A stretch of 64,000 nucleotides of DNA from Glaciecola nitratireducens FR1064 (GTDB lineage: Bacteria; Pseudomonadota; Gammaproteobacteria; Enterobacterales; Alteromonadaceae), in assembly GCF_000226565.1 (NCBI RefSeq), contig NC_016041.1, forward strand, positions 3,782,001-3,846,000, written 5' to 3'. The notes beneath the pieces were generated by a model. It searched no databases, had not been told where the DNA came from, and saw only the letters and a list, made by a program, of their open reading frames with translations. The translations under genes and the position numbers were made by a program. Shown one piece after another: positions 35,916 to 44,629 of the stretch (within the stretch, counting starts at the first letter, position 1; the number at the start of each line of letters is the position of its first letter).

Positions 35916-37517
35916 ATGAATTTTGACTACATAATAATTGGTGCTGGCTCCGCTGGCTGTGTATTAGCAAATAGACTGACAGAGTCGACGCAAAATAATG
36001 TTTGTGTGCTGGAAGCAGGTTCTGATAACAACAGTTTTTTAGTTAACACACCAGGCGCCTTTGCCGCCTTTATGTTCCTCAAAAAATATAACTGGAGTTT
36101 CAATGCTGAAGTGAAGTCCGACATACGCAAGGGTGAACCCATGTTTATTCCTCGCGGCAGAGGACTTGGCGGCAGTTCAGCAACCAACGCCATGCTATAT
36201 ATTCGTGGACAAGCCGACGATTACAATCATTGGGCAGCTTTAGGTAATGAGGGATGGTCATTTGATGAAATGTTACCTTACTTCAAAAAATCTGAAAATA
36301 ATGAAGATTTATCAGATGAGCTACATGGTAAAGGCGGACCTTTAAATGTATCGACCCGACCTGTTAACTACGAAATAAGCAAACGCTTCATTGAAGCAGG
36401 TCAGCAAGCAGGATTTAAATACACAGACGACTTCAACGGCGCAGATCAAGAAGGTGTGGGTTATTATCAATGCACGATAAAAGGCGGCCAACGCTGCAGT
36501 GCTGCTAGGGCTTATCTTACTCCCGTTATGTCGCGACCTAATTTGGACGTAAAAACCAGCGCTCGTGTTAAGCGTATTATCATCAAAGATAGCAAAGCCG
36601 TTGGTGTTGAAGTTGAGATAAGTGGTAACACGCAAACAATCATGGCGAACAAGGAAGTGATTTTAAGTGCTGGTGCTATTCAATCTCCTCAAATTCTGAT
36701 GCTTTCAGGTATTGGCGATAAAGCGGAATTAGAAAAGCATAATATTACTGTTGCAAAACATCTGCCTGGCGTTGGCAAAAATCTGCAAGAACATGTTGAT
36801 TCATGCATCTTAGTGCGCAGTAAAAAGCGCGATGGTTTTACCAGCTCACCTATGAGTATGTTAAAGATGCTGCCAGACACCTTAGAATACATGTTTAAAA
36901 AGAAAGGCAAATTAGCCAACAGCATGTTGGAAGCGGGTGCCTTTTTAAAATCGTCCGATGAACTTACCAGACCTGATATTCAACTGCACATGGTGCCATT
37001 GTTATATGACGACAACGGACGCGACATAAAGCTTATGGGCGGCCACGGTTACTCTTGTCATATCTGCGTATTGCGACCAGAAAGTCGAGGCAGCATTCAG
37101 CTTAAATCTGATAGTTATTTAGACGACCCAATTATTGACTTCAACTTTCTTTCAGATGAACACGGAAAGGACCGAAAAGTCATGATCGATGGTATGCGCC
37201 AAGTACGTAAAATCATGGCAGCGCCTGCATTTGATGATTATCGAATAGATGAAATGCATCCGGGCTTCGAAAATGAATCAGACGAAAGCATTCTGGCCAA
37301 AGCAAAAGAGCGTCTTGGTTTAGTTTATCATCCCGTTGGTACATGCAAAATGGGGCACGATGAACTTGCCGTCGTCGATACTGCATTGAGAGTACATGGA
37401 ATTGAAGCGCTTAGAGTGATTGACGCATCGGTGATGCCGACCTTAACTAGCGGTAATACAAACGCACCGACTATCGCGATTGCAGAAAAAGTCGCTGATA
37501 TGATATTGGCTGGTTGA
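35916..37517 (+). CDS. GMC-family FAD-dependent alcohol oxidoreductase (AlkJ/BetA-like)
   Basis: A 533-residue flavoenzyme with the N-terminal FAD motif DYIIIGAGSAGCVLANRL, the GMC signature PRGRGLGGSSATNAMLYIRG, a second signature GAIQSPQILMLSGIG, and the C-terminal active-site region VYHPVGTCKMG...SGNTNAPTIAIAEK. It is closest in type to AlkJ-like long-chain alcohol dehydrogenases and choline dehydrogenase. In this run (aldehyde dehydrogenase, acyl-CoA ligase, then this gene) an alcohol-to-aldehyde role on an aliphatic alcohol is most likely, with electrons passed to the quinone pool. Confidence 0.92.
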   Translation: MNFDYIIIGAGSAGCVLANRLTESTQNNVCVLEAGSDNNSFLVNTPGAFAAFMFLKKYNWSFNAEVKSDIRKGEPMFIPRGRGLGGSSATNAMLYIRGQADDYNHWAALGNEGWSFDEMLPYFKKSENNEDLSDELHGKGGPLNVSTRPVNYEISKRFIEAGQQAGFKYTDDFNGADQEGVGYYQCTIKGGQRCSAARAYLTPVMSRPNLDVKTSARVKRIIIKDSKAVGVEVEISGNTQTIMANKEVILSAGAIQSPQILMLSGIGDKAELEKHNITVAKHLPGVGKNLQEHVDSCILVRSKKRDGFTSSPMSMLKMLPDTLEYMFKKKGKLANSMLEAGAFLKSSDELTRPDIQLHMVPLLYDDNGRDIKLMGGHGYSCHICVLRPESRGSIQLKSDSYLDDPIIDFNFLSDEHGKDRKVMIDGMRQVRKIMAAPAFDDYRIDEMHPGFENESDESILAKAKERLGLVYHPVGTCKMGHDELAVVDTALRVHGIEALRVIDASVMPTLTSGNTNAPTIAIAEKVADMILAG

Positions 37518-37558
37518 AATAGTGAAATATAATGTTGGAGTGTAATCTTGAAATGGTC

Positions 37559-37582
37559 TCGCTCATATTTGCATATGAGCGA
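37559..37582. terminator. Hairpin after the GMC oxidoreductase gene
   Basis: Perfect 10-base stem TCGCTCATAT / ATATGAGCGA with loop TTGC, 41 nt after the stop codon. It lacks a T run on either strand, so it may act as a 3' stabiliser or a weak terminator. Confidence 0.45.
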
Positions 37583-37586
37583 AACA

Positions 37587-37611
37587 TTGATGCATTACTG
37601 GAATGCATCAA
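37587..37611. terminator. Hairpin between convergent GMC and cold-shock genes
   Basis: Perfect 10-base stem TTGATGCATT / AATGCATCAA with loop ACTGG, 10 nt beyond the end of the cold-shock gene. It is placed to serve that gene on the minus strand. Confidence 0.5.
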
Positions 37612-37621
37612 TTAATACTGT

Positions 37622-37831
37622 TTAGATACAAACGATATTTTCTGCTTGCGGGCCTTTTTGACCTTGAGAAACAGCAAACTGTACACGTTGACCTTCAGCT
37701 AAAGTTTTGTAACCTTCGCTAACGATTGCGCTGAAATGAGCGAAAACGTCAGGACCAGATTCTTGTTCGATGAAACCAAAACCTTTCGCTTCGTTAAACC
37801 ATTTTACTGAACCAGTTGTTGTAGTAGACAT
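37622..37831 (-). CDS. Cold-shock domain protein (CspA family)
   Basis: A 69-residue single cold-shock domain protein: [20 protein letters not shown] contains RNP-1 (KGFGFI) and DVFAHFSAI contains RNP-2. These proteins bind single-stranded RNA/DNA and melt mRNA structure. An upstream AT-rich stretch of about 200 bases (37832-38042) would serve as the long leader typical of csp genes. It is bounded downstream by a hairpin. I cannot tell which paralogue it is or whether it is cold-induced. Confidence 0.95.
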   Translation of the reverse strand: MSTTTTGSVKWFNEAKGFGFIEQESGPDVFAHFSAIVSEGYKTLAEGQRVQFAVSQGQKGPQAENIVCI

Positions 37832-38042
37832 AATAGATATCCTAAAAATTAATTAATAAAAGTGCGCCACAAAATGGGCGATTGAGCATGAAGAAAACGA
37901 ATATTTAACTGAGGATAACGCGAAGTATTACTAATAGATGCTATGAATAAAAAACAACGTGGGTATACACAAAAATCAGGTCTTCTCTCAAACCTTGGAG
38001 CGCAAAGTAACTCAATAAGTAGCTAGTCGTCAAGCTATATTT

Positions 38043-38987
38043 CTAAAAAGATTTTGAAGCGCTTCCCATAGTGGTTTTATTACGGCCTGTTTTTTTAGCT
38101 GACAGAAGTGCATTATCAGACAGAGCAAGTAAATTATCAAAGTTAAGCTCCATGCCTTGTTCACTCACCACAACTCCAATACTCATTGTTATGCTAATGC
38201 CGTCAACTTCTTGTTCAGCAACCTTAATTCGTATTTTTTCGGCTACCAAAAAAGCGCTTTCTTCATCAACATCAGGCAGTACGATTACAAATTCTTCGCC
38301 TCCCACTCTTGCCACTAAGTCGTTAGCTCTGCGCTCTTGCAAAAGCACTTTTGCCAATTGGATCAGTACTTTATCACCCGTTTGGTGTCCATGGGTATCG
38401 TTGACTTGTTTAAAAAAGTCTACGTCCAGGGTTAGTACTGCGTAGGTAGACGAATTACGGTCCATTTGACTCGCGACATTCTCTGCTTGCACCAATAACT
38501 CGCGACGATTCAACAAGCCAGTTAAAGGATCCGTAGTGGCTAATTCATACAAGTTTTCTGACTGCGCTTTTAACTCTTCTTTTGTATTAATCAACTCCGT
38601 GTGAAGTTTGTCTCTTTTAGCGCATATATATAGAGACCAATACGACATACCGTTTTGACCTAACTTAATGTTAATCATCACTGGCACAACCTCGCCATCG
38701 CCACTAAGCCATGACATTTGGCTTTCTGTAACAAGCTTTTCGTGAAGTAATATAGGATAAACATAGGTGTCTAAAAAGATGTTTGAAGCTTTGGTGAAAA
38801 ATGTGGAAATAGACTCTCCAATAAGGGCTTCTTGCGATATTTTGCTGAGAGAGCCAATGTATGCATTGCAATAAACAATTTTTCTATGGCTATCAAGCAC
38901 CAAATGACCCGAAGAAAATTCATTTAGGAATGTATGGCTTAAGGTATGGTCAACGGGATGTTGGAAATCAGAGTCTTGATCATTCAT
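38043..38987 (-). CDS. PAS-GGDEF diguanylate cyclase
   Basis: A 314-residue cytoplasmic protein. An N-terminal PAS domain (about 18-125, with VLDSHRKIVYCNAYIGSLSK) is followed by a short coiled coil and a GGDEF domain (about 148-310). The active site reads GGEEF (229-233), and an inhibitory I-site RxxD (Arg220-Asp223) lies five residues upstream, so it should make c-di-GMP under product control. It has no membrane segment. It starts 6 nt after an RsbQ-like alpha/beta hydrolase. In Bacillus RsbQ is paired with the PAS phosphatase RsbP and needed for its activity, so by analogy the hydrolase may supply the ligand of this PAS domain. Confidence 0.93.
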   Translation of the reverse strand: MNDQDSDFQHPVDHTLSHTFLNEFSSGHLVLDSHRKIVYCNAYIGSLSKISQEALIGESISTFFTKASNIFLDTYVYPILLHEKLVTESQMSWLSGDGEVVPVMINIKLGQNGMSYWSLYICAKRDKLHTELINTKEELKAQSENLYELATTDPLTGLLNRRELLVQAENVASQMDRNSSTYAVLTLDVDFFKQVNDTHGHQTGDKVLIQLAKVLLQERRANDLVARVGGEEFVIVLPDVDEESAFLVAEKIRIKVAEQEVDGISITMSIGVVVSEQGMELNFDNLLALSDNALLSAKKTGRNKTTMGSASKSF

Positions 38988-38993
38988 CGTACA

Positions 38994-39800
38994 TCACTCA
39001 AGGAAGGCTAATATCAGCGGACTAATTTCGTGAAAGTGAGTCATGTGAAGACAATGGCCTTGTGCATCGACAACCACCATTTGACTATTGCTTATATTGC
39101 GCTGCATATACTGCCCTACCTCAACAGCCGCTAGGCTGTCGGACGCACTTTGCAAAATTAAGGTCTTGCAGGTCAAGCTTGGTAGAATGTGTCGGTAATC
39201 AGAAAAAAACGTCGTTCTAGCAAAAGTCTTTGCAACGATAGGGTCTGTGCTACAAAAGCTCCCTGAAAGTTCGCCTATGAGTTCTGAAGAATTCGAGTCG
39301 CCCATTATGAGAGGCGCTAAGTAATCAGCCCAACCGATATAGTTTTTATCCATCAAGCTAAAGAGTTCTTCAAAATCACTCTGCTCAAAACCACCTTTGT
39401 AGTCTGGAGGACGATTTAAAAAACAAGGAGAAGGACATACCATCACAATTTTTTCTATTATCTCTGGTCGCTGCAGTGACGCAATTGACGCGATGGTAGT
39501 ACTGACCGAGTGGCCAATAATCGTCACATTTTTAAGTGACATATCATCAATAATATCAACAATATCTTGGGCATAGCCCTCTAATTTTGCATATTTTTTA
39601 GTGGAGTAATGAGCAAGAATAGAGTGACCCGACCCAACGTAATCAAACAAAATAATTTGGTAGTTTTCAAGCAAGGCGGGCAATATAAATCGCCACATGT
39701 TTTGATCGCAACCAAAGCCATGAGCAAGCATCAATATAGGCGCGTCAGCTTTGCCTAACACATTCACATTATTTCGTAACTGGATATCGCTCAAGCGCAT
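38994..39800 (-). CDS. RsbQ/KAI2-type alpha/beta hydrolase
   Basis: A 268-residue alpha/beta hydrolase of the RsbQ/DWARF14/KAI2 class. The catalytic triad is Ser98 in GHSVS, Asp221 in SASDSLAA and His249 in GHCLHM; this GHCxH form and the N-terminal HGFGCDQNMWRF are hallmarks of RsbQ. The lid region (about 125-195) is four-helical as in the family. In Bacillus RsbQ turns over an unidentified small molecule to switch the PAS domain of RsbP. Here the partner encoded 6 nt downstream is a PAS diguanylate cyclase, so a metabolite-to-c-di-GMP switch is inferred. Confidence 0.9.
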   Translation of the reverse strand: MRLSDIQLRNNVNVLGKADAPILMLAHGFGCDQNMWRFILPALLENYQIILFDYVGSGHSILAHYSTKKYAKLEGYAQDIVDIIDDMSLKNVTIIGHSVSTTIASIASLQRPEIIEKIVMVCPSPCFLNRPPDYKGGFEQSDFEELFSLMDKNYIGWADYLAPLIMGDSNSSELIGELSGSFCSTDPIVAKTFARTTFFSDYRHILPSLTCKTLILQSASDSLAAVEVGQYMQRNISNSQMVVVDAQGHCLHMTHFHEISPLILAFLE

Positions 39801-39824
39801 TATGGCCTAATGTTAGACTGAATT

Positions 39825-39853
39825 TTGACATTTGTTCAATATACATACATAAA
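39825..39853 (+). promoter_or_regulatory. Possible sigma-70 promoter for an intergenic small RNA
   Basis: Consensus -35 TTGACA (39825-39830), a 17-base spacer, and CATAAA (39848-39853) as -10, on the plus strand, where no protein gene follows. Confidence 0.4.
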
Positions 39854-39859
39854 TACGAT

Positions 39860-39954
39860 AAAGACACTAACATCGCTATTATCTCTTGTACTTAATCCAT
39901 GCTGAGCACTCCGAACGTTGCCAGGTCGCTTATTCACTGATCGGAGTGTTTTTT
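39860..39954 (+). ncRNA. Candidate small RNA between ilvD and the RsbQ-like gene
   Basis: A transcript of about 95 bases is predicted from a plus-strand promoter (39825-39853) to a terminator: stem CACTCCGA (39907-39914) / TCGGAGTG (39941-39948) followed by TTTTTT. Flanking genes are both on the minus strand, so a plus-strand terminator here has no other obvious client. The loop is long (26 bases) and the element could instead be a bidirectional terminator, hence modest confidence. Confidence 0.35.
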
Positions 39955-39963
39955 GCTACTTGC

Positions 39964-41643
39964 TCAGTCGGGCTTATCGGTCACAGCCCCCGTTGAAGCA
40001 GAGCTCACTGTTTTCGCATACTTTGCAAGCAGTCCTCTCGTATATTTAGGCGCCGGTTTTTGCCAGCTGAGTTTTCGCTTCGCCATTTCTTGTTCACTGA
40101 TATTAAGCGTCATCTCACGACTTTGCGCATCAATTGTGATGCTATCGCCGTTTTCCACAAGTGCGATCGGGCCGCCTTCGAAAGCTTCAGGGGTAACGTG
40201 ACCGACAACAAAGCCTCTGCTGCCACCAGAAAAACGGCCGTCGGTAATTAACGCAACATCGTTGCCTAAACCACGCCCCATAATTGCAGAAGTAGGGCTC
40301 AGCATTTCGCGCATACCAGGCCCGCCTTTAGGTCCTTCATAGCGGATTACAATCACATCCCCTGCCACTACTTGACCATCGATGATGGCAGCAAAACCTT
40401 GCTCTTCCGAATCGTACACTTTAGCTGTGCCAGTAAAAGCTAAGCCTTCTTTGCCAGTGATTTTTGAAACCGCGCCTTCGGGTGCTAAATTACCGCCTAA
40501 TATCACCAAATGACTGTCTTTTTTAATCGGCTTATCGAAGGGTAGAATAATGCTTTGACCGTCAGGGTAATCTGCTACGTTCGCCAAGTTTTCAGCCATG
40601 GTTTTACCAGTGACAGTCAGGCAATCACCGTGCAACATGCCAGCATCTAACAAACGTTTCATTAGAGGCTGAATACCGCCTATTTCAATCAATTCAGACA
40701 TCAGATATTGACCGCTTGGGCGAAGGTCGGCAATGACCGGCGTTTTATCACCGATGCGCACAAAATCATCTAAGGTCACTTCCACGCCTATCGCATCAGC
40801 CATAGCAATCAAATGCAGCACGGCATTGGTCGACCCGCCTAAAGTGATAATGAGCGTGATCGCATTTTCAAATGCCTTTTTGGTCATAATGTCAGAGGGC
40901 TTTATGTCATGTTCCAATAAATAAACAATGGCTTTACCCGCATCAATACAGTCTTGTTTTTTGTTCTGTGACACGGCATTTTGTGCAGAGCTATTGGGCA
41001 TGCTCATGCCCAGCGCTTCGATGGCTGACGCTAAAGTATTTGCAGTGTACATTCCACCGCATGAGCCCGGGCCAGGTATGGCTGTTTTTTCAATATGTTC
41101 TAGTTGAGTAATTGGAATATCACCTGCAGCATGACTACCGACAGCTTCAAATACAGACACAATATCAGTGTGATTTTCACCCGGTAAAATCGTACCACCA
41201 TAGACAAATATTGAGGGACGGTTTAAGCGCGCTAGGCCCATCAAACATCCCGGCATGTTTTTGTCACAGCCACCAATAGCGATAATGCCGTCGTGCCCCA
41301 TTCCGGCCGACACCGCTTCAATAGAGTCGCAAATAACCTCACGTGATACTAAAGAATACTTCATCCCCTCAGTACCCATAGAGATACCGTCAGATATGGT
41401 AATAGTATTGTAAATTATGCTTTTGGCACCGGCGCTATCAACGCCCTTGCCAACCTCTTCCGCAAGCGTATTGATGTGCATATTGCATGGCGTCACCATT
41501 GACCACGTTGAAGCAATACCTACTTGAGATTTTTTGAAATCTTCGTCGCCAAAGCCGACGGCCCGCAGCATAGAACGGCTAGGAGCCTGAGCGGCCCCGT
41601 CTACGATTTTATGTGAATATTTACGTGGTTTATCTATAGGCAT
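39964..41643 (-). CDS. ilvD: Dihydroxy-acid dehydratase
   Basis: A 559-residue Fe-S dehydratase that converts dihydroxy acids to 2-keto acids in isoleucine and valine synthesis. Cluster cysteines appear in [13 protein letters not shown] and [17 protein letters not shown]. The family opening [24 protein letters not shown] and the late [19 protein letters not shown] are exact in character. It is shorter than E. coli IlvD (616 aa) and matches the shorter subgroup of about 560 residues. A sugar-acid dehydratase (EDD-type) is less likely from these motifs. No other ilv gene is in the window, so it is a stand-alone locus. Confidence 0.95.
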   Translation of the reverse strand: MPIDKPRKYSHKIVDGAAQAPSRSMLRAVGFGDEDFKKSQVGIASTWSMVTPCNMHINTLAEEVGKGVDSAGAKSIIYNTITISDGISMGTEGMKYSLVSREVICDSIEAVSAGMGHDGIIAIGGCDKNMPGCLMGLARLNRPSIFVYGGTILPGENHTDIVSVFEAVGSHAAGDIPITQLEHIEKTAIPGPGSCGGMYTANTLASAIEALGMSMPNSSAQNAVSQNKKQDCIDAGKAIVYLLEHDIKPSDIMTKKAFENAITLIITLGGSTNAVLHLIAMADAIGVEVTLDDFVRIGDKTPVIADLRPSGQYLMSELIEIGGIQPLMKRLLDAGMLHGDCLTVTGKTMAENLANVADYPDGQSIILPFDKPIKKDSHLVILGGNLAPEGAVSKITGKEGLAFTGTAKVYDSEEQGFAAIIDGQVVAGDVIVIRYEGPKGGPGMREMLSPTSAIMGRGLGNDVALITDGRFSGGSRGFVVGHVTPEAFEGGPIALVENGDSITIDAQSREMTLNISEQEMAKRKLSWQKPAPKYTRGLLAKYAKTVSSASTGAVTDKPD

Positions 41644-41758
41644 TGCGTGTTCTTAATTTTCGACATCGATGCAGTCACTATAGAATTGAATGGGTAAATA
41701 AACAATACAAGTTAAGGCAGGTAATACTGATTAAACAATATACCTGCACCTTATAGCG

Positions 41759-41962
41759 TTATTTCTGTTCGGGAATATCCTCTATTAGCTTGATGATGTC
41801 GCGGTTATCATTCATTTTGGCTAAGTCGAGCAAGTAGCCTTTTTCAAGTTCTTGCATTGGTTGCTTCGATAATAATTCTTTTATCAACTTTTCCTCACCG
41901 TTTACTATGGCCGTTTTCAAGGCTGCAAAATTGGCTATACCTTGTTCGTTTTTATCCGTCAT
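41759..41962 (-). CDS. Small ankyrin-like helical protein, unknown function
   Basis: A 67-residue acidic, helical protein with no signal or membrane segment. The spacing NFAALKTAIVNGEEKLIKELL and GYLLDLAKMNDNRDIIKLI resembles one and a half ankyrin-type repeats, which often stand alone in small gammaproteobacterial proteins. It lies 115 nt upstream of ilvD on the same strand. No function can be given. Confidence 0.55.
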   Translation of the reverse strand: MTDKNEQGIANFAALKTAIVNGEEKLIKELLSKQPMQELEKGYLLDLAKMNDNRDIIKLIEDIPEQK

Positions 41963-42078
41963 GTTATATCCCGTTTGTCATCTTTCATTAATTTTTCGTT
42001 CCAGAGATATCGCTTGCTGTTAGCAATATCGATGTATTTTTTGCAATGCGCCAGTGTGGCATAAGCGAGTGCTCAAAC

Positions 42079-43566
42079 TTAAGCAATAACGAACAAGTCC
42101 ATAAAGCGGTTTACTGCAATAGACTCGAGCGCCGCTTGATCTTTGCACAGCCTGAAAATTGTTTTGCACTGCTGACTTGGAAAACGTGTGGCTAAGTTAG
42201 CTTTAAACTTTTTCTCCAGTAACGGAATTCCCTCTTCGCGGCGACGACGGTGACCAACAGGATATTCCACCAGCACTTCTTCAGTGCTGCTGCCATCTTT
42301 GAAGAAAATCTGAATAGCGTTGGCGATAGCCCGTTTATCTGGTTCTAAATACTCTGCAGTAAAGCGTTTATCTTCGACAACTTGCATTTTATCGCGCAGT
42401 TCATCAATGATCGGGTGCCCATGGTGAAAGTCGTCTTCATAGTGTTCCGCGGTAAGATCCCCAAACGCCAGCGGCACTGCAACCATATACTGCAGACAGT
42501 GATCACGATCTGCAGCATTAGCGAGTGCCCCTGTCTTAGAAATAATGCGAATAGCCGATTCGTGGGTACGAATAACGATTTTCTCAATGTCGGCTAAGCG
42601 ATCTTTCACTTTAGGATGTAGGATAACCGATGCCTCCGCGGCGGTCTGCGCATGAAACTCCGCAGGAAAAGAAATCTTAAACAAGATGTTTTCCATCACG
42701 TAAGTACCATAATTCTGAGAAAACGAAAACTGACGTTCATCCTCAGGTTTCAGCGCTTGATCTTTGTTCGTTTTCGAAAAAGAAACGTCGTAAAAGCCCC
42801 ACTGTGGAGCCGTTAATACACTGGGTATGCCCATTTCACCGCGCATCGACATATCGGCTAATCGTACGGCTCTTGAGGTAGCATCGCCCGCCGCCCATGA
42901 TTTACGAGAACCTGCATTGGGTGCGTGACGGTAGGTGCGCAGCGCAGAGCCATCGACCCACGCTTGCGATATTGCTGCCATGATTTGCTCTCTGTTGCCG
43001 CCCATCATTTTTGTAACAACCGCGGTTGAAGCAACTCGAACTAACAGCACATGGCACAAACCAACACGATTGAAAGAATTTTCTAGCGCGATGACACCTT
43101 GAATTTCATGCGCCATGATCATGCCTTCAAGCACTTCTCGCATGGTAAAAGGCTGTTCGCCCCTCGATATTCTGACCTGAGACAAGTGATCAGCCACCGC
43201 CAGAATGCCCCCTAAATTATCAGATGGATGTCCCCATTCAGCGGCTAACCAAGTATCGTTATAATCGAGCCAACGGATGATGCAGCCTATATCCCAAGCA
43301 GCTTTTACCGGGTCAAGGCTCAGTGACGTGCCCGGTACTCTTGCACCATTTGGCACAACTGTGCCTTGAACAATGGGCCCGAGGTGTTTTGTACATTCTG
43401 GAAAGCGCAGCGCCAAAAGGCCGCAACCTAAAGTATCCATTAAACAGTTGCGTGCGGTATTGAGGGCTTCTTCACTAAAGACCTCGAAATTTACCACGTA
43501 ATTAGCGATATCTTGGATGACATGATCGTAATCCGGGCGATTATTAATATCTACATTACTGTTCAT
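42079..43566 (-). CDS. prpD: MmgE/PrpD-family dehydratase (2-methylcitrate dehydratase)
   Basis: A 495-residue enzyme of the MmgE/PrpD family, the length of gammaproteobacterial PrpD. Typical motifs include [19 protein letters not shown] near the front, [32 protein letters not shown] and the C-terminal [16 protein letters not shown]. PrpD removes water from 2-methylcitrate in propionate breakdown. The usual partners prpB, prpC and acnD are not in view, so this copy is orphaned or serves another citrate-like substrate. Its neighbour upstream is the FixJ-like regulator gene on the same strand, 98 nt away. Confidence 0.92.
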   Translation of the reverse strand: MNSNVDINNRPDYDHVIQDIANYVVNFEVFSEEALNTARNCLMDTLGCGLLALRFPECTKHLGPIVQGTVVPNGARVPGTSLSLDPVKAAWDIGCIIRWLDYNDTWLAAEWGHPSDNLGGILAVADHLSQVRISRGEQPFTMREVLEGMIMAHEIQGVIALENSFNRVGLCHVLLVRVASTAVVTKMMGGNREQIMAAISQAWVDGSALRTYRHAPNAGSRKSWAAGDATSRAVRLADMSMRGEMGIPSVLTAPQWGFYDVSFSKTNKDQALKPEDERQFSFSQNYGTYVMENILFKISFPAEFHAQTAAEASVILHPKVKDRLADIEKIVIRTHESAIRIISKTGALANAADRDHCLQYMVAVPLAFGDLTAEHYEDDFHHGHPIIDELRDKMQVVEDKRFTAEYLEPDKRAIANAIQIFFKDGSSTEEVLVEYPVGHRRRREEGIPLLEKKFKANLATRFPSQQCKTIFRLCKDQAALESIAVNRFMDLFVIA

Positions 43567-43664
43567 TTGTAATCCTTAGCTTTTTCATCTGAGTCAACAA
43601 AGTTGGTAGATAAATCCTTTCAAAAATTCAATTTCTTAGCTTGGCTACAGCTGAGCAACATGAC

Positions 43665-44285
43665 CTATTCTAAAGCAAGACTTTCCTCTTGCAGTTTGAA
43701 GCGCACAAGTTCAGCCAAGGTTTTTACCGCTAACTTTTTCATTACTTGTGAACGATGCACTTCAACCGTTCTCTCGCTTATACACAAGTCATGAGCGATA
43801 ACTTTATTCATGTCACCTTTTGCTACACGCTCAAAGATCTGCCGTTCGCGCTCTGACAATAACGCTAATTTATTTAATATATCGTCGCATTTGCGGTCGT
43901 GTTTGCTTCTACCTACATCAATTGATAGCGCTTGGTTGATTCGATCTAACAAATCTTGCTCTCTAAATGGCTTGCGTATGAAGTCCAATGCGCCTTTTCG
44001 CATTGCCTCAACAGCCATCGGTATATCACCATGACCCGTAATAAAAATGATAGGTAAAGTGGTGCCTAGTGCATTCAGCCTTTCTTGCAAATCTAAGCCA
44101 CTCATGCGGGGCATGCGTATGTCTAAAATAAGACAGCCGTATATTTTATCGTTGTAGTCATCTAAAAAGTCGACAGCACTGCTGTATAATTTCACGCGCT
44201 GCCCTGTAGTTTCCAGCAGCAGGCTCAAGCCCTCTCTAATTCCCTCATCGTCATCAACCACATATATTATTTGCTCTTGTTGCAT
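43665..44285 (-). CDS. fixJ: FixJ-like response regulator
   Basis: A 206-residue regulator with an N-terminal receiver (acid pocket DDDEG, phospho-acceptor Asp55 in LILDIRMPR, Lys in FIRKPF) and a C-terminal LuxR-type helix-turn-helix (LSERERQIFERVAKGDMNKVIAHDL...SERTVEVHRSQVMKKL). This is the FixJ/TtrR/TodT pattern. The matching FixL-like heme kinase gene lies at 49722-51332, on the far side of the PHA-Pta-Ack operon. FixJ is divergent from that operon across 344 bases, so it probably controls it. Confidence 0.9.
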   Translation of the reverse strand: MQQEQIIYVVDDDEGIREGLSLLLETTGQRVKLYSSAVDFLDDYNDKIYGCLILDIRMPRMSGLDLQERLNALGTTLPIIFITGHGDIPMAVEAMRKGALDFIRKPFREQDLLDRINQALSIDVGRSKHDRKCDDILNKLALLSERERQIFERVAKGDMNKVIAHDLCISERTVEVHRSQVMKKLAVKTLAELVRFKLQEESLALE

Positions 44286-44629
44286 ATTAGCTATCTCGCG
44301 TATGTTTAGTTAATCCACATATTTCGATTCTCAACCAGCTTCGCCAATTGCTGCCGACCGTAAGCTCTTCATAGTAAATAATAGTCAATCTAACCAAATG
44401 AGCCAACCAAAGCATAAAATAATAAAAACCAAGGGGCCAGAGTACATGAAACCTCTTGGTTTCATGTACTCTGGCCCCTTGGTTTTTATTCCTTAACTGT
44501 GGTTAGCCACATTAACGTAGGGCAATCACTGATTGTTGACTATCGCTATTCGTTGATAGATTAAGTGTTTTCATTCACATTCACGCACATAAGCGCGCTA
44601 TTCAACAGCATCAACGAAGGGTATGTAAA
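44286..44629. other. Divergent intergenic region upstream of fixJ and phaC
   Basis: It holds the long perfect hairpin at 44421-44490 (listed separately). Both promoters should be here, and a FixJ binding site is expected, but I see no clear FixJ or FNR box. TTGATAGATTAAG at 44553-44565 is only half an FNR site. Confidence 0.5.
44421..44490. repeat. REP-like element: perfect 33-bp-arm hairpin
   Basis: Arms 44421-44453 and 44458-44490 are perfectly complementary over 33 bases with a 4-base loop TCTT. The core word CCAAGGGGCCAGAGTACATG recurs in a second, less perfect hairpin at 51581-51644. It resembles the GGGGTCAGAGTACAT-type elements associated with REP-associated (RAYT/Y1) transposases in gammaproteobacteria; no transposase gene is present here. 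It could also block transcription between the divergent genes. Confidence 0.85.

Noticed and set aside
44553-44565. Possible FNR/FixK box (TTGATAGATTAAG) upstream of phaC
   Set aside because: Only the left half-site TTGAT fits; the right half should read ATCAA and does not.
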